Of a DNA stretch of 64,000 bases, positions 26,444 through 35,115 are shown one piece after another; positions within the stretch are counted from its first letter, which is position 1, and the number at the start of each line of letters is the position of its first letter. Position numbers and translations under genes: made by a program. The DNA lies in the NCBI RefSeq assembly GCF_900095735.1, contig NZ_FNLO01000002.1:571626-635625 (forward strand), in the 5' to 3' direction. The stretch comes from Chitinasiproducens palmae. GTDB lineage: Bacteria > Pseudomonadota > Gammaproteobacteria > Burkholderiales > Burkholderiaceae. The notes below the pieces were generated by a model, which worked only from the letters and a program-made list of their open reading frames with translations, ran no database searches and was not told the DNA's origin.

Positions 26444-27304
26444 CTAGGCGTGCGACGCCAGAATCGCCAGCGCCGCGTCATGCAGCGCGGCCGAAGCGGC
26501 CGCGAGTACGCGTCCGCCGCTGTCCACGCTCAAACGTCGGCCGAGCCAGTCGGTGATCACGCCTCCTGCGGCCTCGACGATCGGCACCAGCGCTAGATAG
26601 TCGTAAGGTTGCAGCCCGGCCTCGATCACGATATCGAGATGACCGCTCGCCAGCAAGCCATAGCTGTAGCAGTCGCCGCCAAAACGACGGGCGTGCACGC
26701 GCTCCGAGACGGCCTCGAACGCCTGCAGCTCTCGTGCATCGAACGCGTCGGGCGAGGTCGTGTAAAGCGTCGCATCGCTGAGCGCGCATCGCTCGCTGGT
26801 TTGACACGTACGCGGCTCGCCCGCGCCATGAAACATCGTGTACTCGTGGGCGATGCCCAGCCACCGCTCGCCCAGCACCGGCATGTCGATCAGGCCAAGG
26901 ACCGGCTCGCCACAATGCAGCAGCGCGATCAACGTTCCCCAGAGCGGCCAGCCAGACACATAGCTCCTGGTCCCATCGAGGGGGTCGATCACCCAGAGAT
27001 ATTCGGCATCCTTGCCGACCGCTTCCTGTTCCTCGCCGAGAATGCCGTGCGCCGGGAAACGCATGGCGATATGTGCACGCAGCAGCGCCTCGACGCTGCG
27101 GTCCGCGATAGTCACCGGCGACCGGTCCGGCTTCATGTCGACCTGCAGCGGATGGCGGAAGTGACCCAGGGAAACCGGCCGCGCCGCATCCGCCGCAGCG
27201 TGCACGAAGCGGATCAACTCGCGAGGATCCGCCGGCAGGCGCGGACGGGTGATCCGCGCGCGCGCGGAAACGGATGCCACTAAGGCGACGGTGCGATGGC
27301 TCAT
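26444..27304 (-). CDS. Inositol-monophosphatase-family phosphatase (HisN-like)
   Basis: A 286-aa Mg2+-dependent phosphatase. The metal-binding motif 'EYLWVIDPLDGTRSYVSG' (DPxDGT), the upstream 'HGILGEEQEA' Glu-Glu pair, 'MKPDRSPVTIADR' and the C-terminal 'LQPYDYLALVPIVEAAGGVITDW' are the conserved IMPase elements. The pattern is nearest to HisN-type histidinol-phosphate phosphatases. It ends the seven-gene operon whose other members import a phosphorylated or phosphonate substrate and export a phospholipase C. Removing phosphate from the imported ester is therefore a likely role. It follows the DeoR gene by 48 bp. Confidence 0.85.
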   Translation of the reverse strand: MSHRTVALVASVSARARITRPRLPADPRELIRFVHAAADAARPVSLGHFRHPLQVDMKPDRSPVTIADRSVEALLRAHIAMRFPAHGILGEEQEAVGKDAEYLWVIDPLDGTRSYVSGWPLWGTLIALLHCGEPVLGLIDMPVLGERWLGIAHEYTMFHGAGEPRTCQTSERCALSDATLYTTSPDAFDARELQAFEAVSERVHARRFGGDCYSYGLLASGHLDIVIEAGLQPYDYLALVPIVEAAGGVITDWLGRRLSVDSGGRVLAAASAALHDAALAILASHA

Positions 27305-27352
27305 GACGGAATTCGGAGAGGGTGTCGCTGTTCGGAAGAGCGGGGGACGCGA

Positions 27353-28129
27353 CTAGGCGACGACGACCTCGCAGCCCGCCTGCCGGAAAGAGTGAGCAGT
27401 GGCGTCCTGAGCGCCACGCGCATCGGTGACCAGCGCACCGACTTGCTCGGGCATCGCATAGATCGAGCGACTCGTCTGGCCAAGCTTGCTGTGGTCCGCC
27501 AGGATGACGCAACGCGCCGCGCATGACACCATGGCCCGCGCTACCACCGCTTCGTGCAGCGCATAGCTGCTCGCGCCATGCTGCGCGCTGATACCGACCG
27601 GCGACAGCATGGCCAGGTCCGCGCGATATCGATGGACCTCCGCCACCGTGATATCGCCGTAGGTGGCAATGCCATCGTCGTCGAGCCGACCACCGAGGAG
27701 AATGGTCTCGATGCCGACGCGACGCGCGGCCTGGTCGTTCAAACGGCGCGCCAGCTCGACACCGTTCGTCAACACACGCAAGCCGTGCACGACCGCCAGC
27801 GCTTCGGCGAGCAGCGCGGTGGTGCTGCCCGCATCGATGAAAAGGGTCTGTCCGGGCTCGACGAGACGCAGCGCCGCACGCGCGATCGCCCGCTTTTCCG
27901 CGGCGCGCGCGGTCCTGCGCACCGCCAGCGGCGGTTCAGGGTGCGACTCGGTGAGCGCCACGATGCCGCCGTGGACGCGGCGAAGGCTGCCTTGTGCCTC
28001 CAGCTGCAACACGTCGCGCCGCACCGTCTCGCGCGAAACGCCGAGATCCTGCGCAACGCGCTCGGTGCTGACCTGCTGCAGGCTGGCGAGTAGCGCGGTG
28101 ATTCGCTTCAGACGGATTTCCTGGAGCAT
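27353..28129 (-). CDS. DeoR family transcriptional regulator
   Basis: A 258-aa repressor-type protein. The N-terminal DeoR helix-turn-helix (residues 4-60, 'QQVSTERVAQDLGVSRETVRRDVLQLEAQGSLRRVHGG') precedes a DeoR sugar-phosphate sensor domain. In that domain 'LFIDAGSTTALLAEAL' and 'VLTNGVELARRL' form the phosphate-binding pocket of a ribose-5-phosphate-isomerase-like fold. This class senses phosphorylated sugars or related esters. It lies inside the operon between permease (29 bp) and phosphatase, suggesting autoregulation by an imported phospho-ester. Confidence 0.9.
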   Translation of the reverse strand: MLQEIRLKRITALLASLQQVSTERVAQDLGVSRETVRRDVLQLEAQGSLRRVHGGIVALTESHPEPPLAVRRTARAAEKRAIARAALRLVEPGQTLFIDAGSTTALLAEALAVVHGLRVLTNGVELARRLNDQAARRVGIETILLGGRLDDDGIATYGDITVAEVHRYRADLAMLSPVGISAQHGASSYALHEAVVARAMVSCAARCVILADHSKLGQTSRSIYAMPEQVGALVTDARGAQDATAHSFRQAGCEVVVA

Positions 28130-28158
28130 TGGAAGGTAAGTTTAGCGTCGGGAAAAGG

Positions 28159-29892
28159 TCAGCGCGGCCGACGCGCACGCATCGCGCGGGCACTGCAGCC
28201 ATGGAATACGATGAGGCTCGCCGCGACGGTGACCATGATGCAAGTCGAGAACGCGGCGGCCTGCGCGGTAAAGCCCGCCTCGTCGAGCCGCATCACGGCG
28301 ACGGCGGCCAGTGGCAGGTCTGGCGTGACGAGGAAGATCACAGCCGAGAGCGTGACCATCGAACGCATGAACAGGAACGCCGCCAGTCCGCCCAGCGTCG
28401 CGGACAGCGCCGGCAAATAGACGTCGCGCAGCGCGGCGCCGGTGCCGCCGCCGAGGACGGTGACCGCATCCTCGAGTGCCGCCGGTACGAAGCGCAGGCC
28501 GGTCGCGACCATCGCGTGACCTTGCGTGTAGTAGTGCACGATGTTGCAGCAGACGAGCAGCGCGGCGGAGCCGTACAGTGTGCCAAGCGACAAGACCGGG
28601 GCGTTGAAGGCAAACAGGTAGCCGAGCCCCAGCACCAGACCCGGCACCGTGACGGGCGCCGCCACGAGAAAGCCGGCGAGCGTCGCGTAGCCGCCGGTCG
28701 CGCGACGCATGCCGTACGCCAGTGAAAAGATGCCGACCGTGCCGACGGCGGCGGCCACTGCGCTGACCTTCACGGAAAACCAGAGCGAGCCGAGCCCGTC
28801 CGCCAGCACCAGCGCGTAATGGCGCAGCGTCCAGTCGAAACGATACGGCCACAGCTGGACAAAGCTTGCCAACACGACCGTGCCGATCACGACGGCGATG
28901 GCGGCCGCAATCGACAGGGTCGCCGCCGAGAAGCACAGATCGCGGGCGCACTCAGGCACCGGCGCCGAGTGGTGTCGGGCATCGGCATGGCTTCCGGCGG
29001 GTATCCGCTCCAGCCGTCGATCCGCCAGCACACACAGCGCGGCCGGCAGCAGCAGCAGCATGCCGACCACCGCGCCCATGCCGAGATGCATCTGTCCGCT
29101 GACCTGGTTGTAAAGCTCCGTTGCAAGCAACGGATAGTCGCCGCCGATGACGACGGCATTGCCAAAGTCGGTGATCGTCACGGTGAAAACCACGAACGCG
29201 GCGCGGCCCAGGCCGTACCGCGCGCCCGGCATCGTCACGTCGAGGAAGCGGCGCCAGGCACCGGCGCCGAGCAACTGCGCGGCTTCGTGCTGACTGGCAT
29301 CACCGCGCCGCAACGCGGCCCGCAAGATCAGCACTGCCTCGGGCAACGCGTAGAGCACGTCGGCCAGCACCAGCCCCCAGAAACCGTAGATGTCGGGACG
29401 GGTACCGGTGAGACGGCCCACAATGCCGTTGCGCCCCAGCAGGAAAATCAGCCCGAGCCCGAGAACCAGCGACGGCGCCAGCACCGGCAGGGCCATGGCC
29501 GCAGTCACCAGACGCTTGCCACGCATGGCAGTGCGCTCGATGCCATACGCCAACACGAATCCCAGCATCAACGCAAAAGCGGTCGCCGTGACACCGAGGA
29601 CGGCGCTGTTCCATGCGGCGTGCCAAACGCGCGGCGCGCGTAGGACGGCAGCATAGTTGCTCGCCCCGATCGTGCCGGTCGCATCGTCGATCAGGCTGTG
29701 CCACGCGATCGCCAACATCGGCAATGCGAAGAAGACCAGCAGCAAGGCCAGCGGCCAGAGCAGGCACAGCCGCCACAGCCAGCGCTCGACCGCCTTTGCG
29801 CGCGGCGACGTCGGCACCGACGGGCGCGTCCCCACCCTGCCGTCCCGGCGCGACGCGGCGAAACCGCGTCGCGAAGACATCCAGACTTTCAT
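28159..29892 (-). CDS. ABC transporter permease, fused two-domain (AfuB/PhnU-PhnV type)
   Basis: A 577-aa inner-membrane protein made of two permease repeats, as in Fe3+/sugar-phosphate (AfuB, FbpB) transporters. Each half has about six helices and an EAA-type loop: 'EAAQLLGAGAWRRFLDVTMPG' in the first half and 'DAVTVLGGGTGAALRDVYLPAL' in the second. The two halves are separated by a hydrophilic linker near residue 310. In 2-aminoethylphosphonate systems the halves are usually separate genes (phnU, phnV). The gene overlaps the ATPase gene by 4 bp. A basic N-terminal tail of about 35 residues precedes the first helix. Confidence 0.88.
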   Translation of the reverse strand: MKVWMSSRRGFAASRRDGRVGTRPSVPTSPRAKAVERWLWRLCLLWPLALLLVFFALPMLAIAWHSLIDDATGTIGASNYAAVLRAPRVWHAAWNSAVLGVTATAFALMLGFVLAYGIERTAMRGKRLVTAAMALPVLAPSLVLGLGLIFLLGRNGIVGRLTGTRPDIYGFWGLVLADVLYALPEAVLILRAALRRGDASQHEAAQLLGAGAWRRFLDVTMPGARYGLGRAAFVVFTVTITDFGNAVVIGGDYPLLATELYNQVSGQMHLGMGAVVGMLLLLPAALCVLADRRLERIPAGSHADARHHSAPVPECARDLCFSAATLSIAAAIAVVIGTVVLASFVQLWPYRFDWTLRHYALVLADGLGSLWFSVKVSAVAAAVGTVGIFSLAYGMRRATGGYATLAGFLVAAPVTVPGLVLGLGYLFAFNAPVLSLGTLYGSAALLVCCNIVHYYTQGHAMVATGLRFVPAALEDAVTVLGGGTGAALRDVYLPALSATLGGLAAFLFMRSMVTLSAVIFLVTPDLPLAAVAVMRLDEAGFTAQAAAFSTCIMVTVAASLIVFHGCSARAMRARRPR

Positions 29893-30932
29893 GCCGTTGC
29901 TCCGGCCGCCGCATCGTCAGCCACGGGCTCGCCTCCGAACCAGGTACAGCGCTCGAAGTCGGTCAACCGTACGTTCACCGTCTCGCCTGCCGCGAATTCA
30001 GTCCCGCCGAAGACGTCTGCGGTCAGCCGCAAACCGCGCCAATCAAGATGGACGCGCTGCAGTCCGCCGAGGAAAGTGACCGAACGGATGCAGCCCTCGC
30101 CGTCCGGCGCGTGACTCAGCGCCAGACTCTCCGGCCTCACGTACAGGTCCAGGTCTCGCGCATCGAGCGCGTCCGGGACAGCGACGCCCGGCAACGCGCA
30201 TGCGGCGGCGGCCGGCAGCAGGTTGCCCTGCCCCATGAAGGTCGCAACGAAGCGCGAGCGCGGGTGTCGATACAACGCCGCGGGCGTGCCCGCCTGCTCG
30301 ATACGCCCGGCATTCATGCAGACGATGCGATCGGCCAGCGTCATGGCCTCCTCCTGGTCATGGGTGACCATCAAGGTCGGCACGCCGAGGCGACGCTGCA
30401 TGTCGCGCAACTCGTCGCGGAGCGCGCCTCGCACATGTACGTCCAGCGCGGAAAACGGCTCGTCCAGCAATAACAGCGCAGGCTCGACCGCCAGCGCGCG
30501 GGCGATCGCAACGCGTTGCTGCTGCCCGCCGGAAAGTTGCGCGGGATAGCGCGACGCCATCCCTGGCAGGCGCACCATGTCCAACAGTGTTGCCACGCGC
30601 GTGGCCATGGCATCGCGGGACCAGCGCCGCAAGCGCAAGCCATAAGCAACGTTTTCCGCCACGGTCATATGCCCGAACAGCGAATAGGACTGGAACACCA
30701 TGCCAAAGTTGCGCTCACGCGCGCTGATCCCGGCAAGCGTACGCCCGTCGAGCGATATCCGCCCCTCGTCCGCCTGCAGCAGGCCTGCGACGATGCGCAG
30801 GAGTGTTGTCTTGCCGCAGCCGCTCGGTCCGAGCAGGCAGACGAATTCGTCGGCACCGATTTCCAGATCGATGCCGTCGAGCACCGGCCGGCCGTCGAAG
30901 CGCTTGCCGAGATTCTCAATAGTCAGTGCCAT
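29889..30932 (-). CDS. ABC transporter ATP-binding protein (PhnT/AfuC-like)
   Basis: A 347-aa ATPase subunit. Walker A is 'GPSGCGKTT', the Q-loop is 'MVFQSYSLFGHMTV', the signature is 'LSGGQQQRVAIARAL', Walker B is 'LLLLDEPFSALD' and the switch is 'VTHDQEEAM'. A C-terminal TOBE-type regulatory domain follows (about 245-340, 'LDLYVRPESLALS'). This places it with PotA/FbpC/PhnT importers. It is preceded by a strong hairpin after the phospholipase gene and overlaps the permease gene. It energises import of the substrate captured by the upstream binding protein. Confidence 0.92.
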   Translation of the reverse strand: MALTIENLGKRFDGRPVLDGIDLEIGADEFVCLLGPSGCGKTTLLRIVAGLLQADEGRISLDGRTLAGISARERNFGMVFQSYSLFGHMTVAENVAYGLRLRRWSRDAMATRVATLLDMVRLPGMASRYPAQLSGGQQQRVAIARALAVEPALLLLDEPFSALDVHVRGALRDELRDMQRRLGVPTLMVTHDQEEAMTLADRIVCMNAGRIEQAGTPAALYRHPRSRFVATFMGQGNLLPAAAACALPGVAVPDALDARDLDLYVRPESLALSHAPDGEGCIRSVTFLGGLQRVHLDWRGLRLTADVFGGTEFAAGETVNVRLTDFERCTWFGGEPVADDAAAGATA

Positions 30933-30947
30933 AAAACTCGCAGCCTC

Positions 30948-30990
30948 GCGGGCGCGGTGCGCGGTCCGTCGGACCGTGCACCGCGCCCGC
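30948..30990 (-). terminator. Long GC hairpin inside the phospholipase-ABC operon
   Basis: GCGGGCGCGGTGC (30948-30960) pairs with GCACCGCGCCCGC (30978-30990). The stem continues through a G-U, a C-G and GGTCC/GGACC to a 3-nt loop, about 20 pairs in all. It starts 6 bp after the phospholipase stop and ends 15 bp before the ATPase start. It could be a partial terminator, an attenuator, or a 3' stabiliser that sets different levels of the two halves of the operon. Confidence 0.65.
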
Positions 30991-30996
30991 TTCCGC

Positions 30997-33204
30997 TCAC
31001 AGATCCGCCAAGCCGATCGCGGGGTCGCTCAGCCCGTGCTTGCCGGTCTCGACACGGCCAGCGAAGCGCCGCGCGAAGGAAGGCAGTTCGGTACACGAGA
31101 CCGCGAAGTCGTACCAGCTGGCGCTACCCGACAGGTCCCAATGCACATCGGTGCTGGCCCCGGCCGCCACGACCAGGTTCCACGGACCGTCGGAACGATA
31201 TGCCTTCGCGCGAATGCTGACCTGCGCCGACGCCTGTCCGCTGTTGCTGACCGTCAGATAGACGTTGCCGTTGGTGATGTCGTAACAGACCCGCACCTCG
31301 AGGTTCGGCTTGGCACTGGTCTGTTCGGCCAGGTTGCCAGCGAAGCTGCGGTGATAGCCGTTCGGTCCGAGCACCCACAGGTCATACAAACCGCTGTCGT
31401 CGCGCGTGTCCCAGCTGTCGTCGAGCTGCTTGCCAGACTCGACCATGTATCGCTGCGGCACCCGGTCGAGATGCAGACGGTCGTACACATGGAAGACCGC
31501 GGCCTGCGTACCCGTGTTCGAGAAAAGCAACTTGACGGTGCGCGCGGTGGCATCGGTGCGGGCGCTGGTGTGCAGTTCATACGGCAGCGCCCGCGCCGGC
31601 CGCGCCCCCGTCTGCTGTTTCGGCAGGCTCTGCACGGTGGGCGGCTGGATCTGCGCGAGCGCTTCCTGCGCATTGCGCAACGCATCCGCCGCCTCACGCG
31701 TCTTGCGACCGCCCAGCACCGGCAGGACATCGTCGTTCGGCGTGGCGAAATCGAACGCGCTCGTCAGGTCGCCGAAGACGGCGCGCCGATAGGGACTGAT
31801 GTTGGTCTCGGCGATGCCGAAGCGCGCCTCCAGGAAACGCAGCACCGACGTATGGTCGAACTGCTGCGAGTTCACCCAACCGCCCCGGCTCCACGGCGAC
31901 ACCACGTACATCGGCACGCGAGGTCCTGGACCATAGCAATCCGCGTCCGCTGGCGGCATCTCCGTGCCTGAAACCGCGGCGTGATTGTAGTATTCGTGGG
32001 CCATGTCCGACGCGGCCAGCGTCGACTTCCCGTACGCGTCGCCCGGCGTCGTTCCCTTGAGCGACGGCGCGCACGGCGGCGGATAGTGGTCGAAGAAGCC
32101 GTCGTTCTCGTCGAAGTTGATGAGCAAAACCGTCTTGCTCCACACGTCCGGCACGGCGGTCAGCGCGTCGAGCACCTGCTGGATGTACCAGCCACCCTGC
32201 ACCGGGCTGGACGGCCCCGGATGCTCGGAGTAAGCCGCTGGCGCGACGATCCACGAGACCTGCGGCAGCGTGCCCGCCTTCACGTCGGCTTTGAAGGTAC
32301 CGAGGAAGCCGCCGTCCGGCATCGTGTTGGCAATGCCCTTGTAGAGCGGTGCCTTCGCGTCGTCGGTGGCGCGGTCGTAGGCTGGATTGACCTCGACGTC
32401 GTGATACACCGGCTTGCCGGACGCGACGTTGGCCGCACGGTACTGCTTGAAGCCGAACAACGGGTTGTCGGTGAAGTTGTCGGGCATCGACTGATACACC
32501 ATCCAGCTCACACCGGCGCTCTGCAGACGCTCCGGGTAGGTGGTCCAGGAGAAGCCGCCCTTGCTGATGTCGGTCGTACGGTCCAGTTCGTCCCAGACGT
32601 TGTTCACCACCACGCTGCGGTCGCCGACGTTGGCGCCGTTCGTGCCGGTCCAGTGGAACATCCGGTTCGTGTTCGTGCCGCCGTGCAACGACGAGAAGTA
32701 GCCGTCGCAGATCGTGAAGGCATTGGCCAGCGCGAACTGGAACGGCGCTTCCGCTTCCGCGAAATAGCCCATCGATTGCTGCTTCTTGTACCGGGGCCAC
32801 TGATACATGCGACCCTTGTCCCATGCATCGCGCGCATCGGTCCAACTGTGCGGCGTGCCGCTCACGCGTTGCGCGTTGCCCTTCGATTGGTCCAGGTGAT
32901 ACGGCAGTACCGCCTTGCCCTCGGCGTTCAACTGCTGCAGCACGTTCAGGCCATTCGGCACCGGTATCGTGAAGCGATCCCCGAAGCCGCGCACGCCGGC
33001 GAGCGTGCCGAAATAGTTGTCGAACGAGCGATTCTCCTGCATGAGAATCACCACGTGCTCGACATCCTTGATGGTGCCAGTGCGGTTGTTTGCCGGGATG
33101 GCGAGCGCACGACGGATGCTCGCGGGGAACATATTGAGCATGCCGGCGGCGGCGGCCGTGCCAACGCCGGCACGCAGGAATTTACGTTTCGATTGGTCGA
33201 TCAT
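30997..33204 (-). CDS. plcN: Phosphocholine-specific phospholipase C, Tat-exported
   Basis: A 735-aa secreted phospholipase C of the acid-phosphatase-like superfamily. A Tat-type signal 'SKRKFLRAGVGTAAAAGMLNM' opens the protein. The metal/catalytic segment 'DVEHVVILMQENRSFDNYFGTLAGVRGFGDRF' starts at residue 48. Further conserved blocks are 'VLLINFDENDGFFDHYPPP' and 'SPWSRGGWVNSQQFDHTSVLRFLEARFG'. Two C-terminal beta-sandwich repeats (about 510-730) complete the Pseudomonas/Burkholderia Plc plan. It hydrolyses phosphatidylcholine or sphingomyelin to phosphocholine. The symbol plcN denotes the family; paralogues are common. It lies within an ABC importer operon, which suggests nutrient scavenging. 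Confidence 0.9.
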   Translation of the reverse strand: MIDQSKRKFLRAGVGTAAAAGMLNMFPASIRRALAIPANNRTGTIKDVEHVVILMQENRSFDNYFGTLAGVRGFGDRFTIPVPNGLNVLQQLNAEGKAVLPYHLDQSKGNAQRVSGTPHSWTDARDAWDKGRMYQWPRYKKQQSMGYFAEAEAPFQFALANAFTICDGYFSSLHGGTNTNRMFHWTGTNGANVGDRSVVVNNVWDELDRTTDISKGGFSWTTYPERLQSAGVSWMVYQSMPDNFTDNPLFGFKQYRAANVASGKPVYHDVEVNPAYDRATDDAKAPLYKGIANTMPDGGFLGTFKADVKAGTLPQVSWIVAPAAYSEHPGPSSPVQGGWYIQQVLDALTAVPDVWSKTVLLINFDENDGFFDHYPPPCAPSLKGTTPGDAYGKSTLAASDMAHEYYNHAAVSGTEMPPADADCYGPGPRVPMYVVSPWSRGGWVNSQQFDHTSVLRFLEARFGIAETNISPYRRAVFGDLTSAFDFATPNDDVLPVLGGRKTREAADALRNAQEALAQIQPPTVQSLPKQQTGARPARALPYELHTSARTDATARTVKLLFSNTGTQAAVFHVYDRLHLDRVPQRYMVESGKQLDDSWDTRDDSGLYDLWVLGPNGYHRSFAGNLAEQTSAKPNLEVRVCYDITNGNVYLTVSNSGQASAQVSIRAKAYRSDGPWNLVVAAGASTDVHWDLSGSASWYDFAVSCTELPSFARRFAGRVETGKHGLSDPAIGLADL

Positions 33205-33236
33205 GACTGGTTACGCGTCTGAATGATGGAGGGCGC

Positions 33237-33446
33237 TTACGGAGCGCAACGCATCTGCGGGGCGCTCGCACCACTGCCGGGCGTGGGCGTGCTGGCCGGG
33301 TTGTCAGGCGTGGTACCCGGGGCGTTGCCCGGCTTGCCCACGTCGCTGCCGCCGCCGCACGCTGCCAGCAGGCAGGCGAACGCCAACATTGGAATGACGG
33401 CTAGGCGCGTCTTGCATGTGTTGATGGATTCAGTTGTCCTATTCAT
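33237..33446 (-). CDS. Small lipoprotein
   Basis: A 69-aa protein with a basic start (MNRTTESINTCKTR), a hydrophobic segment and a clear lipobox LLAAC, so it should be lipidated on the Cys near residue 30. The mature part is a Gly/Pro/Thr-rich linker (GGGSDVGKPGNAPGTTPDN...TPTPGSG) ending in RCAP. No domain is recognisable. It lies 32 bp before the phospholipase C gene on the same strand, so the two are co-expressed. It may be a membrane anchor or export accessory. The short size is complete, since a stop follows directly. Confidence 0.7.
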   Translation of the reverse strand: MNRTTESINTCKTRLAVIPMLAFACLLAACGGGSDVGKPGNAPGTTPDNPASTPTPGSGASAPQMRCAP

Positions 33447-33552
33447 GTCGATCAGGTGCTTTGGGGGACGAGATGGGTCGCCGGAACATGGCCGTCGCCT
33501 CGCGGGACGACGGCACCATTCGAGGCGTGACGGCTGCGTGGCGCAGCGAGAG

Positions 33553-34599
33553 TCAGCGCCCCAGCGTCTTCTGCCAGGTGGCGAGAATGCTCTCGCGTTC
33601 GCGCGAGGACTTGGCGAAGTCCACCGGATACAGGACACTCGACAAGTCGGCCGGCAGGCCAGCCGCCTTCGCGGCCTGCGACTGGGGCGTGCCGTTGATG
33701 GTGACGATCTCCTTGTAGCGCGTGTACACGGCAGCGGCACGCGGCGAAAGAGTCCAGTCGAGGAACCGCTTCGCGTCGGCCTTGTTCGCCGCGGCTTTCA
33801 TCAGCCCGGAGGCCTCCAACTCGTATCCCGCGCCATCGCTCGGCACGATCATCTTGATCGGGTAACCTTCCTTGACCGACTGCATCGCGGCGAACGCGAG
33901 GGATGTGCCAATCGCGAATTCGCCCGCGCGCGCCGCCTTGCATGGCGCGGAACCCGATTTGGTGTACTGCGCCACATTGGCATCGATCGCCCTGAGCAGT
34001 TTCCATCCATCGGCGTCACCGTTTTTCTGCAACAACGCGGCGATCTGCAGGTAACCCGTGCCAGACGAGACCGGGTTGGGCATCACGATCTCGCCCTTAT
34101 AGCGGGGATCGGCGAGCGCCTGCCACGTCGTGGGCACCGGCAGGTTCTTCGCCTTCAACACCTCTGTGTTCACGCAGAACGCCGCCATGTAGCCGGTTGC
34201 GGCGAACCACTTTCCATCGGTGGCGCGATAGCGCGCCGGCAAGGCCGCGCTGCCCTTGGCCGCATAGGGTTCCAGCAGCGCGTCGACGCGCGGATCGAGC
34301 ATGTTCGTCAAAGCCCAGCCCCACAGCACGTCGTTGCGCGGATGCGCGGCTTCGGCCAGCAGACGCGGACCCAGGTCGCCCGTAGACAGCCGCAGGACCT
34401 TGATATCGATATCGGGCAAATCCTGTTTCGCGGCGGCGAGATAATCCTTGATTTCGTCCTCCTCGAGCGCCGTGTAGACGGTGACGGTGCCCGCATGCGC
34501 GGTGCCCATCGCGCCCAGCGCGAAGGACAAGCCGGAACCGAGCGCGGCGAGCGACGCTCGGAGGCGGCGCGCACGAAAGAATGGCGAGTGGACTTGCAT
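33553..34599 (-). CDS. ABC transporter substrate-binding protein (PhnS/AfuA-like)
   Basis: A 348-aa periplasmic binding protein. The signal peptide ends after 'GAMGTAHA'; the mature protein starts 'GTVTVYTALEEDEIKDYL', typical of iron/phosphonate/sugar-phosphate family-1 solute binders. Later blocks 'NDVLWGWALTNMLDP', 'YKGEIVMPNPVSSGTGY' and 'GYPIKMIVPSDGAGYELEASGLMK' are the ones seen in putative 2-aminoethylphosphonate and AfuA proteins. GGGGG lies 4 nt or more before the ATG at 34599. It is first gene of the operon. The substrate is likely a small phosphonate or phospho-ester; choice between them is not possible here. Confidence 0.88.
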   Translation of the reverse strand: MQVHSPFFRARRLRASLAALGSGLSFALGAMGTAHAGTVTVYTALEEDEIKDYLAAAKQDLPDIDIKVLRLSTGDLGPRLLAEAAHPRNDVLWGWALTNMLDPRVDALLEPYAAKGSAALPARYRATDGKWFAATGYMAAFCVNTEVLKAKNLPVPTTWQALADPRYKGEIVMPNPVSSGTGYLQIAALLQKNGDADGWKLLRAIDANVAQYTKSGSAPCKAARAGEFAIGTSLAFAAMQSVKEGYPIKMIVPSDGAGYELEASGLMKAAANKADAKRFLDWTLSPRAAAVYTRYKEIVTINGTPQSQAAKAAGLPADLSSVLYPVDFAKSSRERESILATWQKTLGR

Positions 34600-35115
34600 A
34601 CTACCCCCGTGAAGTACAGCGTTGCGCGCCACGCAAGCCGCGGCGTCCCGTGTTGTCATTGCGTCGTGCATCACGTGCATCAGCTCGCGCGACTGCGCCA
34701 GCGAAACAAAGCCATATGCAACGAAATGCACGGATGCAAAATATGCCAACGACGGATGACACGCCGATGACGATTCGCTCCGCGGGCCTGCGCCGAGGTG
34801 AAACGCGTGCCGCAGCACCGGCGGCAGATCGTGCAGCGATCTGCCGGCGACGGCATCTTCGGTGACAGGGCAAGCGTCGGTCGAACCCAGTAAGCGCATC
34901 GCGGCGCCGTACCGTGCCTTGCGCTGCCCGGAGTCGGCGCGAATCAGTGCGTCTCGCGAGCGGCGAGGGCCTGCGTCACGGACCGCCTGGCGACTCGGAC
35001 AGCCGGGACGCTGCGTCAGACCGCTGGACTGCGACGCCGCGCGACCGATGCGGCGGCCGATGTGGCGACCGACAGGCACGCGGATGGACAGGCCGGTCCG
35101 CGCGGCGGACGCGTA
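34600..35115. other. Promoter region of the phospho-ester operon, no gene seen
   Basis: A 516-bp gap between the binding-protein gene start and the end of the TetR gene. ATGCA occurs three times at 34716-34720, 34726-34730 and 34734-34738 in a less GC-rich stretch 115-140 bp before the operon, a possible regulator-binding cluster. No Pho-box-like CTGTCAT repeat was seen. Confidence 0.35.

Noticed and set aside
33553-34599. Ferric-iron binding protein (FbpA)
   Set aside because: The family-1 fold is shared, but the iron-binding Tyr-Tyr motif was not seen and the operon holds phospholipase, DeoR and phosphatase genes.
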